Origin: Vitellaria paradoxa
Taxonomy: Eukaryota > Streptophyta > Magnoliopsida > Ericales > Sapotaceae
Direction of reading: 5' to 3'
Assembly (NCBI GenBank): GCA_019916065.1
Contig: CM034236.1
Span: 26,112,358 to 26,176,357 of the forward strand
DNA length: 64,000 bases
Shown: positions 29,893 to 42,412 of the stretch, piece after piece
How positions within the stretch are numbered: the stretch's first letter is position 1
Layout of the letters: each line of letters begins with the position of its first letter
The notes under the pieces: model-generated
Seen by the model: the letters and a program-made list of their open reading frames with translations, nothing else
The model's database searches: none
What the model was told of the DNA's origin: nothing
Made by a program: the position numbers and the translations under genes

Positions 29893-31416
29893 GTTATGAG
29901 AATGATGCAATTTCTATGATCATATGGGTATGTTAAATATGATGACCACTTATATTCTACTATAGACAGCCATTAGGGATGCATGTTAAAGCATGTGCCG
30001 GTATGTCAAAACATGATATTATATCATGCTGACGAGTGATGAATGAGCATGGTAGCATGGAATAACATGATCATGGCATGGTATAACATGGCATAGCATG
30101 GCAATATGAAAGTAAGTATGGTATAGGATGATAATGACGTGATATAATATGGCAAGGATGATATGGCATGGTGAATGTGATATCTAGCAGAGCCTAGCAT
30201 AGCAATAAGATGTTATAGCACATGGTGTGGCTGACATGCTTTTACGACATGGTATGGTGATAGAATGATGTTATGGCATGGTATGATATGGTAGTATGAT
30301 ATGGACATGATATATAAATGATGTTTGAATTTTGCAAAATTGTCTCAAGTATATCCGGTCAATATCATACATTGGGCATAACCTAGACTTGGCTTATGAT
30401 CCGGATACCTTTTATTGACAAAGAATTATATTTACAAAATTAAACAATCTTATTCTAATTATCTAAAATCAAATTGAAAAGTAAGGTAAAATTTTCTAAG
30501 GATAGAAAATTAACCGAACTTAAAACTGTGTAAAGAAAAAGTTTGAAATTCCTCTAAAAACTTTCAGAACACCTTAGAGTGGCCGGCTACAAGGGAGAGA
30601 AAGAGAGGAAGCTCAGTTAGGGATGGAGAAAATAAGAAGGGGAAGTGCCTATTTCTAGGCATTTGAGGTGCCAAAAAGTTTGTAAACTTTGAATTTCCAA
30701 ACAACTTTGCAAAACCTAACTTCTCAAACAAGTTTGAAATGATAAAGGATGAAAACATCTTTGCAAATCTTCTTTTACCAACCTTTTTGCTAAATAGGAT
30801 AGGCAAACAAGTTTGCAAAATGAGCTTGGGCAAACATGTTTGCAAAAACAAAAAGAATGAACATGTTTGCCAAACTAAAGAAGGCAAACAAGTTTGTAAA
30901 TCAAGAAAAAGAACAAAAACTTGCCAAAGACCTATTTGGTGAGGTGTTTGGCAGCTAGGCCAAAATGGGGGCTGTTTTGGCCTATGTCCTTGGCTCAAGC
31001 AATATTTTACATGGTTCAGTTTCTGTCCCGGCAAGTTCGAGCCATTCTAAGACCTCTGGTGTAGTTTCCAAGAGTTTTTGGACCTCACGGGAAATTTTTA
31101 GAGAGAATTAAATCAATTAGGTCAAAAATTGGTTTGATTTGGATTCTCCAGACCAAGTTATGCCTGTTTAAAAATTGCTACTCCGAAATGGGTTAAAACA
31201 GAGAAGGGGTCAACTAATCTTTTGACTTAACCCCTGGAGGCACCACTAGGATGAATCACCCTCATTTTGGGTATGAGAAGTCAAAAAATGCCTTTGTTGA
31301 GACTCCATGACACTTTTATGAATTTATAAAAAATTAACAAATTTTACAAACAAATCAGTGGAGAAACCTCCTGAGATTTGACTTGGTTATACTTAGCTAT
31401 GTCATTACCTCAAGGA
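29893..31416 (-). other. Old LTR interior, degenerate repeats
   Basis: 29980-30320 is rich in GGCATGGTATA/ATGATATGG words. 30800-30910 has short GGCAAACAAGTTTGCAAA-type repeats. The 156-codon minus frame over the latter (30564-31034) is an artefact of the repeats. No gene supported. Confidence 0.45.
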
Positions 31417-31674
31417 TTGAACCCTCAATATTTGTGTGCAATTTGAGGGCATTCTAAATTCATTTGGATGCTCAAATTGTGTTTGGGGTGCCAGTAGCTT
31501 CCTTCTCGTCGGTAGGAGCTGTTTTGGGTCGGTAGAGCTCATATGACCTCTGAAGTGGCATTTTGGGTGCTTTGAGCTTTATTCCATGTTCTTTGGAATT
31601 TCTTGGGATGTTATGTGTCTTCTTGATGGTTTATAGCTTGATCTGGGTATTCTGGTCGATGTCAATTTTCAAGC
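31417..31674. repeat. Direct repeat, copy 1 (about 258 bp)
   Basis: Begins TTGAACCCTCAATATT and ends TGGTCGATGTCAATTTTC. Copy 2 lies at 32029-32286, 612 bases downstream, with scattered substitutions. The sequence between the copies (31675-32028) has no supported gene. Confidence 0.85.
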
Positions 31675-32028
31675 ACATTGGCAGAGGCCGTTTTGGACTT
31701 CTGGATCGAATTAACCCTTTTGTTCTCAATTTTGGTAGTTCTATTGATGCAAAGATCCTCTGTTTGATGTCTGGGACATGCTTATGTAATTTGGTGGCCT
31801 TTTGCTCTGATCTGGTCTTTCAGTTTGGCTTCTCCCTAGCTTTAAGGATAAAACCTACATTTTGCTAATTCTTTGCTTTCTGTTGATTCCTAGCACTTTG
31901 ACATGTTTTATGATTAAGGAAACTTAATCAGTAGAGCACCATTCAACTATATTGAATTCATAAGTGAGTCATTTTTTGGAACCCATAAATTCATTTGCAT
32001 GAAATCTATAAGTAAATGGGCTCAGAGT

Positions 32029-32286
32029 TTGAACCCTCAATATTTTTGTGCAATTTGAGGGCATTCTAACTTCGTCTGGATGCTCAAATTGTGTCTAAGG
32101 CACCAGTAGCTACCTTCTCATCAGTTGGAGCCACTTTGGGTCAGCAAAGCCCAGATGACCTTTGAAGTGGCATTTTGGCTACTTCAAGCTTTATTTTAGG
32201 TTCTCTGGAATGTCTTGGGTTGTTGTATGTCTTCTTGATGGTTTCTGGCTTGATCTGGGCATTTTGGTCGATGTTGGCTTTTAGGC
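32029..32286. repeat. Direct repeat, copy 2
   Basis: The diverged second copy of 31417-31674. Its right end coincides with the insertion point of element C (32289). Confidence 0.85.
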
Positions 32287-32288
32287 GC

Positions 32289-33854
32289 TAATTACACTTG
32301 AAAAGTGTAATTACAAACTTCATATTTTGCTACTTATTAATGATTTTGAATAGTTAAATTTGAAGTTTTGATGATATTTTGTTACTTATAGTTTTATCTT
32401 CTTAATTGTAGGGAAAAGGGCAAGAAAATCAAAGTTTATAGTGATGAAAATGTCCTAGAAGACAAAGGAAAAGTTGTGGTTCAGACTTCACCTTGGATGG
32501 TCCAGACCAGCCTAAAGACCCAGCATGAAAGAAGAAGAGAAACGGAGTAATCACTATTCTGTGGTCCGAACCCCCTACCAGATGGTCCGAACCACAGTGA
32601 GTTTGTTTGGCCAAGGTTGGGGAGATGACCATTCTGTGGTCCGGAACCCCTCCAAGATGGTCCGGACCACAGTGTCCCGGGACGCATGATTTTAAAACAC
32701 CTCTTCTAGGGTTTCTTTACAACCTTTTATAAAGCCCTGTGTACGGCCGAACTAAGAAAAGAACTTTTCATATTTTCAGATACTTTTGAGAGTCTTTAGA
32801 GAGCTTTTTCAATATTTTGTGGAGTTTATAGAATTTCTAGAAGTTAGTTTGCTCATCACTAAAGTAATCTTCCATTACTTCCTTTCAGAACTGTTTACCG
32901 TGTAAGTTTGATTTCGCTTCACTCTTTAATAATATGATTTATTTGTCTCAATTGGTAGATTGGTTGATTATGTGCATGTTTGTTGTTTTCGTTTCATTTT
33001 AAATAATGCTAGTGTAAAAACCCTAGTTCTTAATTCAATGAATCAGGGACGGGTAGTTCATGACACACAATAAGATGTGCGTAGACCCTTTGCATGGGTT
33101 ACGACAACTCATTTGTAGGGATCTACTATTTTTAAACCTACTTTAATTTGTTTTGAAAGCATTCGAAAAGAAAAACCTTTAACCACATTCGCTGAAGTCA
33201 CTAGTATGAGTTTTTGATTACAATTGGTTAATATTTTTGGACAAATTAAAAATAGGATTCGAGTTCAATTCTGATTTTGTTTGTTTGAAAAACTTTTGAA
33301 AACAAAAGTCTTTAACCATATTCGTTGAAATCACTGGTACTGATTTTTTATTAAAATGTTCTCATTATTTTTGAACAAACCTTTAATTCTGATTTGAACC
33401 CAAACATCTCATAGTGAAGTAGTGAACTACCTGGACCTAAAAGTTGAATCAACAACCTCTTTAATATTGAGTTTGTTATCCAATTTAAATTTTCACGATA
33501 ATTAGTTTGCTCTGAAATTTATAGTAGCTCATTTGTTGTGTTCTAAAAGTTATATTGAATTCCTTTAAGTCATATTTAATTTATTTAGAACTTAGAATAA
33601 AAATTTTAATTGCCGAATCCCTTAAGTAGTGTTAATTTAACTTTTAGTTTGAATTTTAATTTTGCAAAACCCTTAGATTCAGTTTCAACTGAACATCAGA
33701 CCTTATTTACATTTAAATTTTGGATTTCCCTTATAACCTAGAAATTGAATAACATAGGCTCCCTGTGAATTCGACCTCGGACTCACCGAGTTAAAACTAC
33801 GACTGCCCTCTTGCACTTGACAGGTAGATCCCAAACATATTTTAGGGTCGGTCA
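32289..33854 (+). repeat. Element C 5' LTR
   Basis: 1566 bp, beginning TAATTACACTTG (the TG is mutated to TA) and ending GGTCGGTCA. Acceptor-like TTAATTGTAG at 32402-32411, open stretch 32412-32550, GGTCCGGACC/GGTCCGAACC array 32570-32673, TATA 32728-32733. Stem arms are at 33027-33036/33446-33455 and 33051-33060/33423-33432. Confidence 0.88.
32728..32733 (+). promoter_or_regulatory. TATA box of element C LTR
   Basis: TATAAA is followed by GCCCTGTGTACGGCCG. The repeating unit of the stutter starts 55 bases downstream (32788), close to the expected RNA 5' end. Confidence 0.6.
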
Positions 33855-33860
33855 AGTTTT

Positions 33861-33878
33861 TGGCGCCGTTGCCGGGGA
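33861..33878 (+). promoter_or_regulatory. Primer-binding site 1 of element C (tRNA-Asp)
   Basis: A perfect 18-nt match to the tRNA-Asp complement, as in element A. Confidence 0.9.
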
Positions 33879-33968
33879 GCCAAGATTTAGTTTTTAGGTT
33901 ATTCCTATTTTTATTTCTTTTTTAAGTGAGTTTATTTTTTTCTTTAAAAAAAAAAGGACTCAAAATTT

Positions 33969-34268
33969 TTGAAGTGTACGCAACTTAGATCAAGTAGAGT
34001 AATTGTAGTAGAATTTGAACTAGAAAACCCTTTCTACCTTCCTGAACCTTTTTCCATATACTCATTTTCCACTGTTTCACTTACCACCTCATCTTTCCAC
34101 TCAATGGTTGACTTAAGAGGGGAAGGTAGCGAACATGGAATTTGGAATTTGAGAGTCTTTAGAGAGCTTTTTCAATATTTTGTGGAGTTTATGGAATTTC
34201 TAGAAGTTAGTTTGCTCATCGCTACAGTAATCTTTCATTACTTCCTTTCAGAACTATTTACCGTGTAA
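33969..34268 (+). pseudogene. Gag N-terminus fused to LTR sequence, copy 1
   Basis: The gag start (QLRSSRVIVVEFELENP...) is homologous to the first 50 residues of element A Gag. Here the usual ATG is ACG, so no proper start remains. After EHG the frame runs into LTR-derived sequence at 34151 and stops. It is not a functional Gag. Confidence 0.7.
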
Positions 34269-35229
34269 GTTTGATTTCGTTTCACTCTTTAATAATATGA
34301 TTTATTTGTCTCAATTGGTAGATCGGTTGATTATGTGCATGTTTGTTGTTTTTGTTTCATTTAAAATAATGCTAGCATAAAAAGCCTAGTTCTTGATTCA
34401 ACAAATTAGGGATGGGTAGTTCATGACACACTATAGGATGTGCGTAGACCCTTCACATGGGTTGCGACAACTCATGTGTAGGGATCTACTATTTTTAAAC
34501 CTATTTTAACTTGTTTCGAAAGCATTCGAAAATGAAAACCTTTAACAACATTCGCTGAAGTCATTGGTATGAGTTTTTGATTACAATTGATTAATATTTT
34601 TGGACAAATTAAAAATAGGATTCGAGTTCAATTCTGATTTCGTTTGTTTGAAAAACTTTTGAAAACAAAAGTCTTTAGCCATATTTGTTGAAATCACAGG
34701 TACCAAATTTTTATTAAAATGTTCTCATTATTTTCGAACAAACCTTTAATTCAGATTTAAACCCAAACATCTCATAGTGAAGTAGTGAACTATCTGGACT
34801 TGAAAGTTGAATCAAGAAACTCTTTAATATTGAGTTTGTTATCCAATTTAAATTTTCGCAATAATTAATTTGCTCTGAAATTTAGAGTAGCTCATTTTTT
34901 GCGTTCTAAATGTTATATTGAATTCCTTTAAGTCATATTTAATTTATTTAGAACGTAAAATAAAAATTTTAATTGCCGAATCCCTTAAGTAGTGTTAATT
35001 TAACTTTTAGTTTGAATTTTAATTTGAATTTTAATTTTGCAAAACCCTAAGATTTAGTTTTAACTGAACATCAGACCTTGTTTACATTTAAATTTTGGAT
35101 TTCCCTTATAACCTAGAAACTAAATAACATAGGCTCCCTATGAATTCGACCTTGGACTCACCGAGTTAAAACTATGACTGCCCTCTTACACTTGAGAGGT
35201 AGAACCTAAACATATTTTAGGGTCAGTCA
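34151..35229 (+). repeat. Element C partial LTR, stutter copy 2
   Basis: Collinear with 32788-33854 of the 5' LTR and lacking U3 and the TATA box. Its stem arms and internal repeats are retained with substitutions. Confidence 0.88.
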
Positions 35230-35235
35230 AGTTTT

Positions 35236-35253
35236 TGGCTCCGTTGCCCGGGA
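35236..35253 (+). promoter_or_regulatory. Primer-binding site 2 of element C
   Basis: TGGCTCCGTTGCCCGGGA differs at two positions from the tRNA-Asp complement. It is the duplicated site in the stutter. Confidence 0.8.
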
Positions 35254-35360
35254 GCCAAGATTTAGTTTTTAGGTTATTCCTATTTTTATTTCTTTTTTAA
35301 GTGAGTTTATTTTTTCTCTTTTTTTTTTAAAAAAAAAGGACTCAAAATTTTTGAAAGTGT

Positions 35361-35651
35361 ATGCAACTTAGATCAGGTAGGGTAATTGTAGTAGAGCCTG
35401 AACTAGAAGACCCTTCCTACCTTCCTGAACCCTTTTCCACATACTCATTTTCCACTATTTCACTTACCACCTCATCTTTCCACTCAATGGCTGACTTAAG
35501 AGGCGAAGGTAGCGAACATGGAATTTGGAATTTGAGAGTCTTTAAAGAGCTTTTTCAATATTTTGTGGAGTTAATGGAATTTCTAGAAGTTAGTTTGCTC
35601 ATCTCTACAGTAATCTTTCATTACTTCCTTTCAGAACTGTTTACCGTGTAA
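35361..35651 (+). pseudogene. Gag N-terminus fused to LTR sequence, copy 2
   Basis: MQLRSGRVIVVEPELEDP continues to GEGSEHG, then crosses the second stutter junction (35533/35534) into LTR-encoded residues. The 96-aa frame has an intact ATG, so a short chimeric peptide is possible, but this is the same junction as in copy 1 and not a designed gene. Confidence 0.7.
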
Positions 35652-36588
35652 GTTTGATTTCGTTTCACTCTTTAATAATATGATTTATTTGCCTCAATTG
35701 GTAGATCGGTTGATTATGTGCATGTTTGTTGTTTTCATTTCATTTAAAATAATGCTAGCGTAAAAACCCTAGTTCTTGATTCAACAAATCAAGGAAGGGT
35801 AGTTCATGACACACAATAGGATGTGCGTAGACCCTTCGCATGGGTTGCGACAACTCATGTGTAGGGATATACTATTTTTAAACCTATTTAATTTGTTTTG
35901 AAAGCATTTGAAAACGAAAACCTTTAACCAATTTCGCTGAAGTCACTGGTATGAGTTTTCAATTACAATTGGTTAATATTTTTGGACAAATTAAAAATAG
36001 GATTCGAGTTATATTCTGATTTCGTTTGTTTGAAAAACTTTTGAAAACAAAAGTCTTTAACCATATTCGTTGAAATCACTGGTACTGATTTTTTTATTAA
36101 AATGTTCTCATTATTTTTGAACAAACCTTTAATTCAGATTTGAATCCAAACGTCTCATAGTGAAGTAGTGAACTACCTGGACTTGAAAGTTGAATCAAGA
36201 ACCTCTTTAATATTGAGTTTGTTATCCAATTTAAATTTTCAGGATAATTAATTTGCTCTGAAATTTAGAGTAGCTCATTTGTTGCGTTCTAAAAGTTATA
36301 TTCAATTCCTTTAAGTCATATTTAATTTATTTAGAACGTAAAATAAAAATTTTAATTGCCGAATCCCTTAAGTAGTGTTAATTTAACTTTAAGTTCGAAT
36401 TTTAATTTTGTAAAACCCTTAGATTTAGTTTTAACTGAACATCAAACCTTGTCAACATTTAAATTTTGGATTTCCCTTATAACCTAGAAACTGAATAACA
36501 AAGGCTCCCTGTGAATTCGACCTCGGACTCACCGAGTTAAAACTACGACTACCCTCTTACACTTGAGAGGTAGAACCCAAATATATTT
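35534..36588 (+). repeat. Element C partial LTR, stutter copy 3 (truncated)
   Basis: The third copy of the same R-U5 stretch. It ends a few bases before the LTR end, where element D begins with TGTAATATCCC. Confidence 0.88.
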
Positions 36589-39500
36589 TGTAATATCCCA
36601 AACTTTGTATTAGTATAAATATATGGTCTTTGACGTGTTTTGGAAGTTAAGATATGTTAATATAATGGTATGGATCATTATTGGTGTTTAGAGTTGAGAA
36701 CTTCGAAAGAAATAGGTTATGCAGTTAGCCAAGTGCTGGAAAATGGGGGAACCTTGGGCACCCACCTGAAAGGAGCTTGGCCACCCAAGGCAAAGTGGTT
36801 TTGATAGATAAGTGTTGCTCTGCATTTTTCAGTCGGCCCCTCTCCCCTATAAACCTATATTTAGGCTAGGGGGTGGAAAATTCTGGAAGGAATTGTTGAG
36901 GGGTTTAAAATATTGTTATATATATATATATTGTTGATTTGATGCAAGAGAGAGAGAGAGAAGTTGCTTGGAAGAAGAGAGAATCGGGTGGAGAAGCAAA
37001 GAAGAGCAAAGAAGACAACCGGGTAGGGTTTTCAAGGTAGGTCTTTCTACCCTTCATGAAAACCAAATTCCATTTGCAAGATGGTGATTAGAACCTTAAG
37101 AAACCTTCCTATGTAATTTATTTGTAGTTTTGATCAAGGAGGGAAGAGATTGAGTCCATCAATGTTTGAGGGTTTGGAAGCTCAAGACACTTTCATGTTG
37201 ATCTATCTTTTTCCACTTGAGGTAGGGATTTATTGCCTCATTCTTACATATGTGTTGTGTAACAAGGAGTAGAATACTATTAGAAAACCCTTTTCAAATG
37301 TTGGTTACATTTGTGGAAGAAAAAATGGGAGTTATACACATGTATATATATATATATAGGTTGAGAGAGTGAAAGTAGTGTTTTGATCCATAACTTAGCT
37401 TGTAGTAAATGAAAACTCAAATATTTATTTTGTTGGGTGCCTAAGATCCTTGTGTTGATGTTAGAAACTTGAAACTTTAAGTATTTTACATTAACATGGT
37501 CAATTTGAGGTCCCAAGGGTGAAAAACCATAAAACCAAAAAGCAGGGCATGAAACTCGAAACTTGGCCCAGGCTATGGGTGCACGAAGGGGACACAATCG
37601 GGCGCCCAAGAAATTAAGGTATGGGCACCCAAGGCCCTTGGGCACACGGCTGAGTGTCAGCTTGGGCGCCCACCGAGCCTAGGTCACTTTTCTGACATTG
37701 TTTAGTTTAGCCTTCCACTTTGGGCATGTGGAAGAGTTAGTAACTTGTTTTCACATAAAACTTTTACTTGATTAATGTCATTGATTTAAAAGGGAAATGA
37801 GCTTTAAAAAGTGATTAAGGGTTGATTATCTTAAACCTATGGGATTTAACCTGTAAGGGTGAATGAATGCTATCTTGAATGAAATGAATTGGAAGCTTAT
37901 TTTGAGAGAAGGGTCTTAATCGAGTTGAATTGTAAATATGTCTTGATGTAAACAAAATGTTGACGTATATGAACTTATGATTGATTAAGTGAAAGGTAAC
38001 TTGACAAAGGGACATATGTTTCTACTTTTTGGTAAATGTAGGGTGCTTAATATGGTTTGATCAATGCTATATGTAATGAGCTATGGAATGAACCGCAACA
38101 TTGACATGTGTGTTGAATGGTACATGTTGATAAATGTTAAATGTTTAATAAGGTTGATCAATGTTGATATGTGATGAATCTTGGGATGAATCGAAAAGTG
38201 AACTTTTGTTAACAAATGATGGAAATTAAATGAGGCTTAGATTAAATAAAATGAGGAGATGAAATGAGTTGTGCTACATGATGAAATGGAATGTGTTTTG
38301 TGCGTATTGGAAAGTGATGGTGATGAATGTGAATTGTGATTGATGAGTATTGAATGTGATGAATGATTGGTTGTGTGCCGAGGGCCGTGGTGAGGTGCAA
38401 AAATAGAAGGGTCGTGAGATTACCCTTAGGTTGAAAGACCCGGAACCTACACAGGGTTTGGTGTCAATGCCAGTGGGTTAGTAGTCCACAACATTGTGTG
38501 TGTTTTGGCTCCTCGTGGCCCTGGATAGCGATCCTAAACGACGACATCGGTTTATCATTTCCGTTGGGTATTGGCCCATAAAAGATGATAATGTGTATAC
38601 ACCTAACCCCCAAGGATTATATGGTTATAGCTATGTGATTGATTAATGAAATGATGGTACTGTGGATGTGATTTCATGATTGAATGATGAACAAATGTAT
38701 ATGGATGTGGATATGTGATTGAATTTTGAATATGTGATAATGTGATATGGAATATGGTTGGATACAAAGTTGGAAAATTTAATAATGGAGAATAATTGGA
38801 CTTGAATGCTACACTATGATGTTATTGAATAAAGATAAATATTGTAAATATGGTTATGTGTTCGGCTATGTTTAAACATCAAAGAGATAATTGAAATGTG
38901 ATATGACACATGTATGGATTTTCAAAGATTAAATATAAATTGGAAACTTAATCCTTCTTATGATATTGTTGTGTAAATATATATATATATTCCATGTCGG
39001 TTATGTAGTTATGTTGATAAATCGTTGTGGCACTAGAACATATTGAGATAACTAGATGCACCATGAATAGTATTTACATTTGGAATACATACCATATATG
39101 TTTGTTTGCGGCATCGTGGGGCACAAGCGGATCCTTGCTCACGTCCCTACATAACATTCAGATGAACTAATGGGGTTGGACTAGAAGGGTGTGTATGAGC
39201 CCTACCAAGCTTAGCGAAGCTCTTGGTTATTTAGTTTAAATTCTTTGGAATTGTAATATTGTACATTGAAGATTTGTTTAATTTGGTTGTATAGGCCCTA
39301 AGGCCTGACTTATGTATTAATGAGAGGATTGTTGGAAGTTTGTGACTTGATTATAGCCGAAGTTAAATTTATGCTATCTTAACTATGTCTCGGGCTCACT
39401 GGTTTACGTTGCGTTGCTCTAATGATGGGTTGGTTATGTTAATGCATGTTGTGTGGTTTATCACTCACCCCTTGGGTCACGAGATCCGGGGCATGACAGG

Positions 39501-40499
39501 TTGGTATTAGAGCCTAGGTCAGAATACCTAAGGGACAGTAGGAGTCTAGCATTGTTTATTACATGTTGTTGTGATTAATCGACATTTGTCATTTTTATGG
39601 GATGGGCTTATTAGTACTTTGTGGTAAGGATTATGGTGGAGATGGTTAGGACCAAATGTTACTAGAACCTTGATTGTATTGTTTGGAGATATGAGGATTC
39701 AGTAAACATCCCTAGCTAATGATAGTAAGGTTGATATGTGAGTAAATGGTGTAATCATTAGAGGTTTGTGAACCTAGAGACAATGTTTGACATAGATTTA
39801 ATTGTAGATCTGGCATATTGAAAGATGATTAGAAGTGATTGTGGATATGATTGAAAATTTGTAAGTGCTAAGGGGTTTAGAGAGTCTAAGGTTGTGATTT
39901 TGGGAATTATTGAGGCTACCTTAATTAGTGGGAATTGTGAGATTATGGAATGAAATTGAAGTGGAAATGGCAATAGTAGAGAATTGAATCTTAAAATGAT
40001 GAGAAGTGATTGATCATTGTAATGGGTTGGTGATAACCGGTTATATGATAATATGGTTGTTTAGATTTGTGATGAGGTGACCCTTTAGTAAATAATATTA
40101 GGCACGTTGGGAAAAACTTTGTGTTCACATGGTCAATTGGAGATTGAATGAAAGGGAGTCTAAGTGTCGTCTTGAAAGCGAGGTGTTGATTTTGGATGTG
40201 ATACTTGGGATTTTGGATGTGATCCTTGGGAGTCTAAGTCCCAAGGGTTGGCTTGACTTTCATAGATTTCATAATAGATGTCGCTATTATTTTTCCGTTA
40301 GGCCATATTTTGTGGCACCGATGAAGTCTTGGAAGTTTGGGATTCAATCAATGGTTGTGAGTCTATGATTCTATAAAATAGGTATTAGACATCGGGACAT
40401 TTGAGATTCTTGTTAAGAGGAATGGTAGAAGTTTGGGTTTCAAGTAAAATTTGAAGTTTGCAAATTTGGTGGTAATTAAGGCAGCATATTGCTTATCGA
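36589..40499 (+). mobile_element. Element D: LTR retrotransposon, partial
   Basis: The LTR spans 36589-39498 (2910 bp; TGTAATATCCC ... GGGGCATGACA), is of the same superfamily as F and G and is closest to E. The primer-site-like TGGTATTAGAGC is at 39502-39513, one mismatch from the initiator tRNA-Met complement. About 990 bases of non-coding leader follow with no supported gene, then the N gap. A 3' LTR is not seen. TATA-like tract near 36917. Confidence 0.88.
39502..39513 (+). promoter_or_regulatory. Primer-binding site of element D (tRNA-iMet)
   Basis: TGGTATTAGAGC, one C-to-T change from the site in element G, lies three bases after the LTR end. Confidence 0.8.
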
Positions 40500-40599
40500 N
40501 NNNNNNNNNNNNNNNNNNNNNNNNNNNNNNNNNNNNNNNNNNNNNNNNNNNNNNNNNNNNNNNNNNNNNNNNNNNNNNNNNNNNNNNNNNNNNNNNNNN
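40500..40599. other. Assembly gap (100 N)
   Basis: Exactly 100 N, the conventional marker for a gap of unknown size. The missing parts of elements C and D and the end of the tnp2 pseudogene all fall here. Confidence 0.99.
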
Positions 40600-42022
40600 T
40601 AGAAAGCAGTTGTGACCTGGTAGGTCTACTTTCTGTTGTGCTTTAGTATGTTGACTTCTTACTCTGGTTGTAACAAGGACATGTATACTCCCCTTTGTGC
40701 TCCAACCAGACAGTTAGCATACGGGGGAAGTCATTGATTATCCACAATAATATTGCTGGGAGTCCAAACATTTCATTTCCCATAGAGTCAAACGTCATCA
40801 CACTCTAGGCTTATAATTCATTCAACTTTTCAATCAAAGCTGCATATACACATCAATTTTATCCCCGGGTCCTCTTAATCTATCAGTCAGTGTCAAATAG
40901 GATCAGAAAAGATTGCGTCATGCACAACCAAGGCAAAAGATTATAAGAAACAAACAGCACCAACCACGTAGTGTGATTTGCCCCAGTTATAAACCTAAAT
41001 GAGCTAAATCCATCTACAACCAAGCCAAGTTAAGCCACACATTGCCACTATCAAGAGCGAATTTTGGGTGCCTTCAATCAAAATCCTTCCATGCCAAGGA
41101 GTCTACTGGATGGGTTAATGTCCAGTCATCCCTGCTGTTCTCAGCATGCCATCTCATCAGTTTAGAAATCTTAGAAGACATGAAAAGCCTCTTCAACCAT
41201 GGCTTAAATAGAAAATAACATACTTGCTTTGCAGTCACAAACTTACCACGGTTTAAAACATCCAAGCTATTATAAGGATCTTAGCCATGCTTAACGTCTT
41301 TTCACTTTGAGTCTTAGACACAGTGCACGCATCGAGGTGGACATTCTCATTCTAGAATAACATATAATTGCTCGAACATGCATCTAGAGTCTTGTATGTG
41401 AAGCCCATATTTTTAATTAGCTTGCAAGCCTTGTAGTAAGAATCAATAAGCTTTGTTCTCAATGGCAGAACTCCATGTAATGACCTCATTAGCAAATCGA
41501 AGGACGTGTCTAGCCCTTAACTCCATGCCTTCAAATGTAATAGCTCGACAATTAATGATAATTTACTAAATCCTTTCATCCAGACACAGTTCTGCGCATC
41601 GTCGAGAATTTCAAAATATCTTAAGGCTTCTTCATCTGCACTTGAGCAAGGATTACTCCCACCCGCCCCATCAGTATCACAATTTTTGTTTTCTAGTGCC
41701 AACCCACATGTAATATCTACTAGCATCTTAAGCATTGGATCAGCCTTTGTAGCCTCAGCCTCCACCTCAATTATTTTCTTCTTAGGGAGAGGGAACATAT
41801 CCTTCCTTGTGGATAGTCTAATACTTGTACTTCTTCAAGAACTCTTTGTGAATCAAATGCTCCCAAAGGGCTTCCTCTGTAGTAATATTGGTTTACGCAT
41901 TTTCTATGAGGACAACTGATATACTCATTGACAAACCCATTGGTAAAGGAGATGAACTAGTTAATCCCTTTCACATATTCCATAGATATCCTATTCAAAA
42001 AATCAATCCAACTCTTGTCCAT
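40600..42022 (-). pseudogene. CACTA (En/Spm) tnp2-type transposase pseudogene
   Basis: The minus strand starts at an ATG at 42022 (MDKSWIDFLNRISMEY), a transposase-associated-domain start. A block near 41798-41517 contains YFEILDDAQ and KGFSKLSLIVELLHLKAW. A block near 41500-41290 carries SYYKACKLIKNMGF and DACSSNYMLF. A block at 41265-41074 contains FLFKPWLKRLFMSSKIS and MRWHAENSRDDWTLTHP. A last block near 40860-40680 has SLIEKL/LLWIINDFPRM and GEYTCPCYN-type text. These follow the order of plant Tnp2. Several frameshifts and stops, plus loss into the gap, make it non-functional. No TIR was seen here. Confidence 0.85.
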
Positions 42023-42412
42023 CTTGCTAGCTATTTTTATGCAGACCCAAAATGAAAAGGCACAATTAGACTAAGGGATTGTAGATCATATACCTCACCT
42101 TGTCTTAAACTTCAAACTTCTCATTATAGGGTGGTTAGTCTTATCCCATTCGAGAATAGACGATCCAACTTTCACTCAACAACTTTATGCCTTCATCCTC
42201 TTGTCAGACAAAATTTTGATAGCATGTCCACATGGTTCTCCAAGTGCACAACGCAGAAATGACATTAGTCGTACTTTATGTATGGACTTAAAGAACAACA
42301 AGAAGTCAATCAAAACTCTATCTAATATCAGACATAGCATGAGTTGTTGAAGACAAGATGGATAATTGCATTCCCAAACTCTTTGAAGTAGACAATTTAA
42401 TGATCGTGTATG
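42023..42412. other. Upstream flank of tnp2 pseudogene, unassigned
   Basis: Nothing recognisable; probably a 5' region of the decayed CACTA element. Confidence 0.35.

Larger units (their letters stand above)
32289..36588 (+). mobile_element. Element C: Athila-type element with stuttered 5' end
   Basis: A complete 5' LTR (32289-33854) is followed by a primer site, leader and gag start, but at 34151 the sequence jumps back to a mid-LTR position. The R-U5-PBS-gag-start unit then repeats (starts at 32788, 34151, 35534; steps 1363 and 1383). The third unit is cut at 36588 by element D. The rest of the element is not seen and may lie in the gap at 40500-40599. Confidence 0.85.

Noticed and set aside
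30564..31034. 156-codon minus-strand ORF
   Set aside because: Its LQTC(L/S)-type repeats come from short GGCAAACAAGTTTGC DNA repeats; no domain and no start context.
40129..40368. 79-aa ORF in the element D leader
   Set aside because: No similarity to Gag, no repeat-family support, and it lies upstream of where gag would start.
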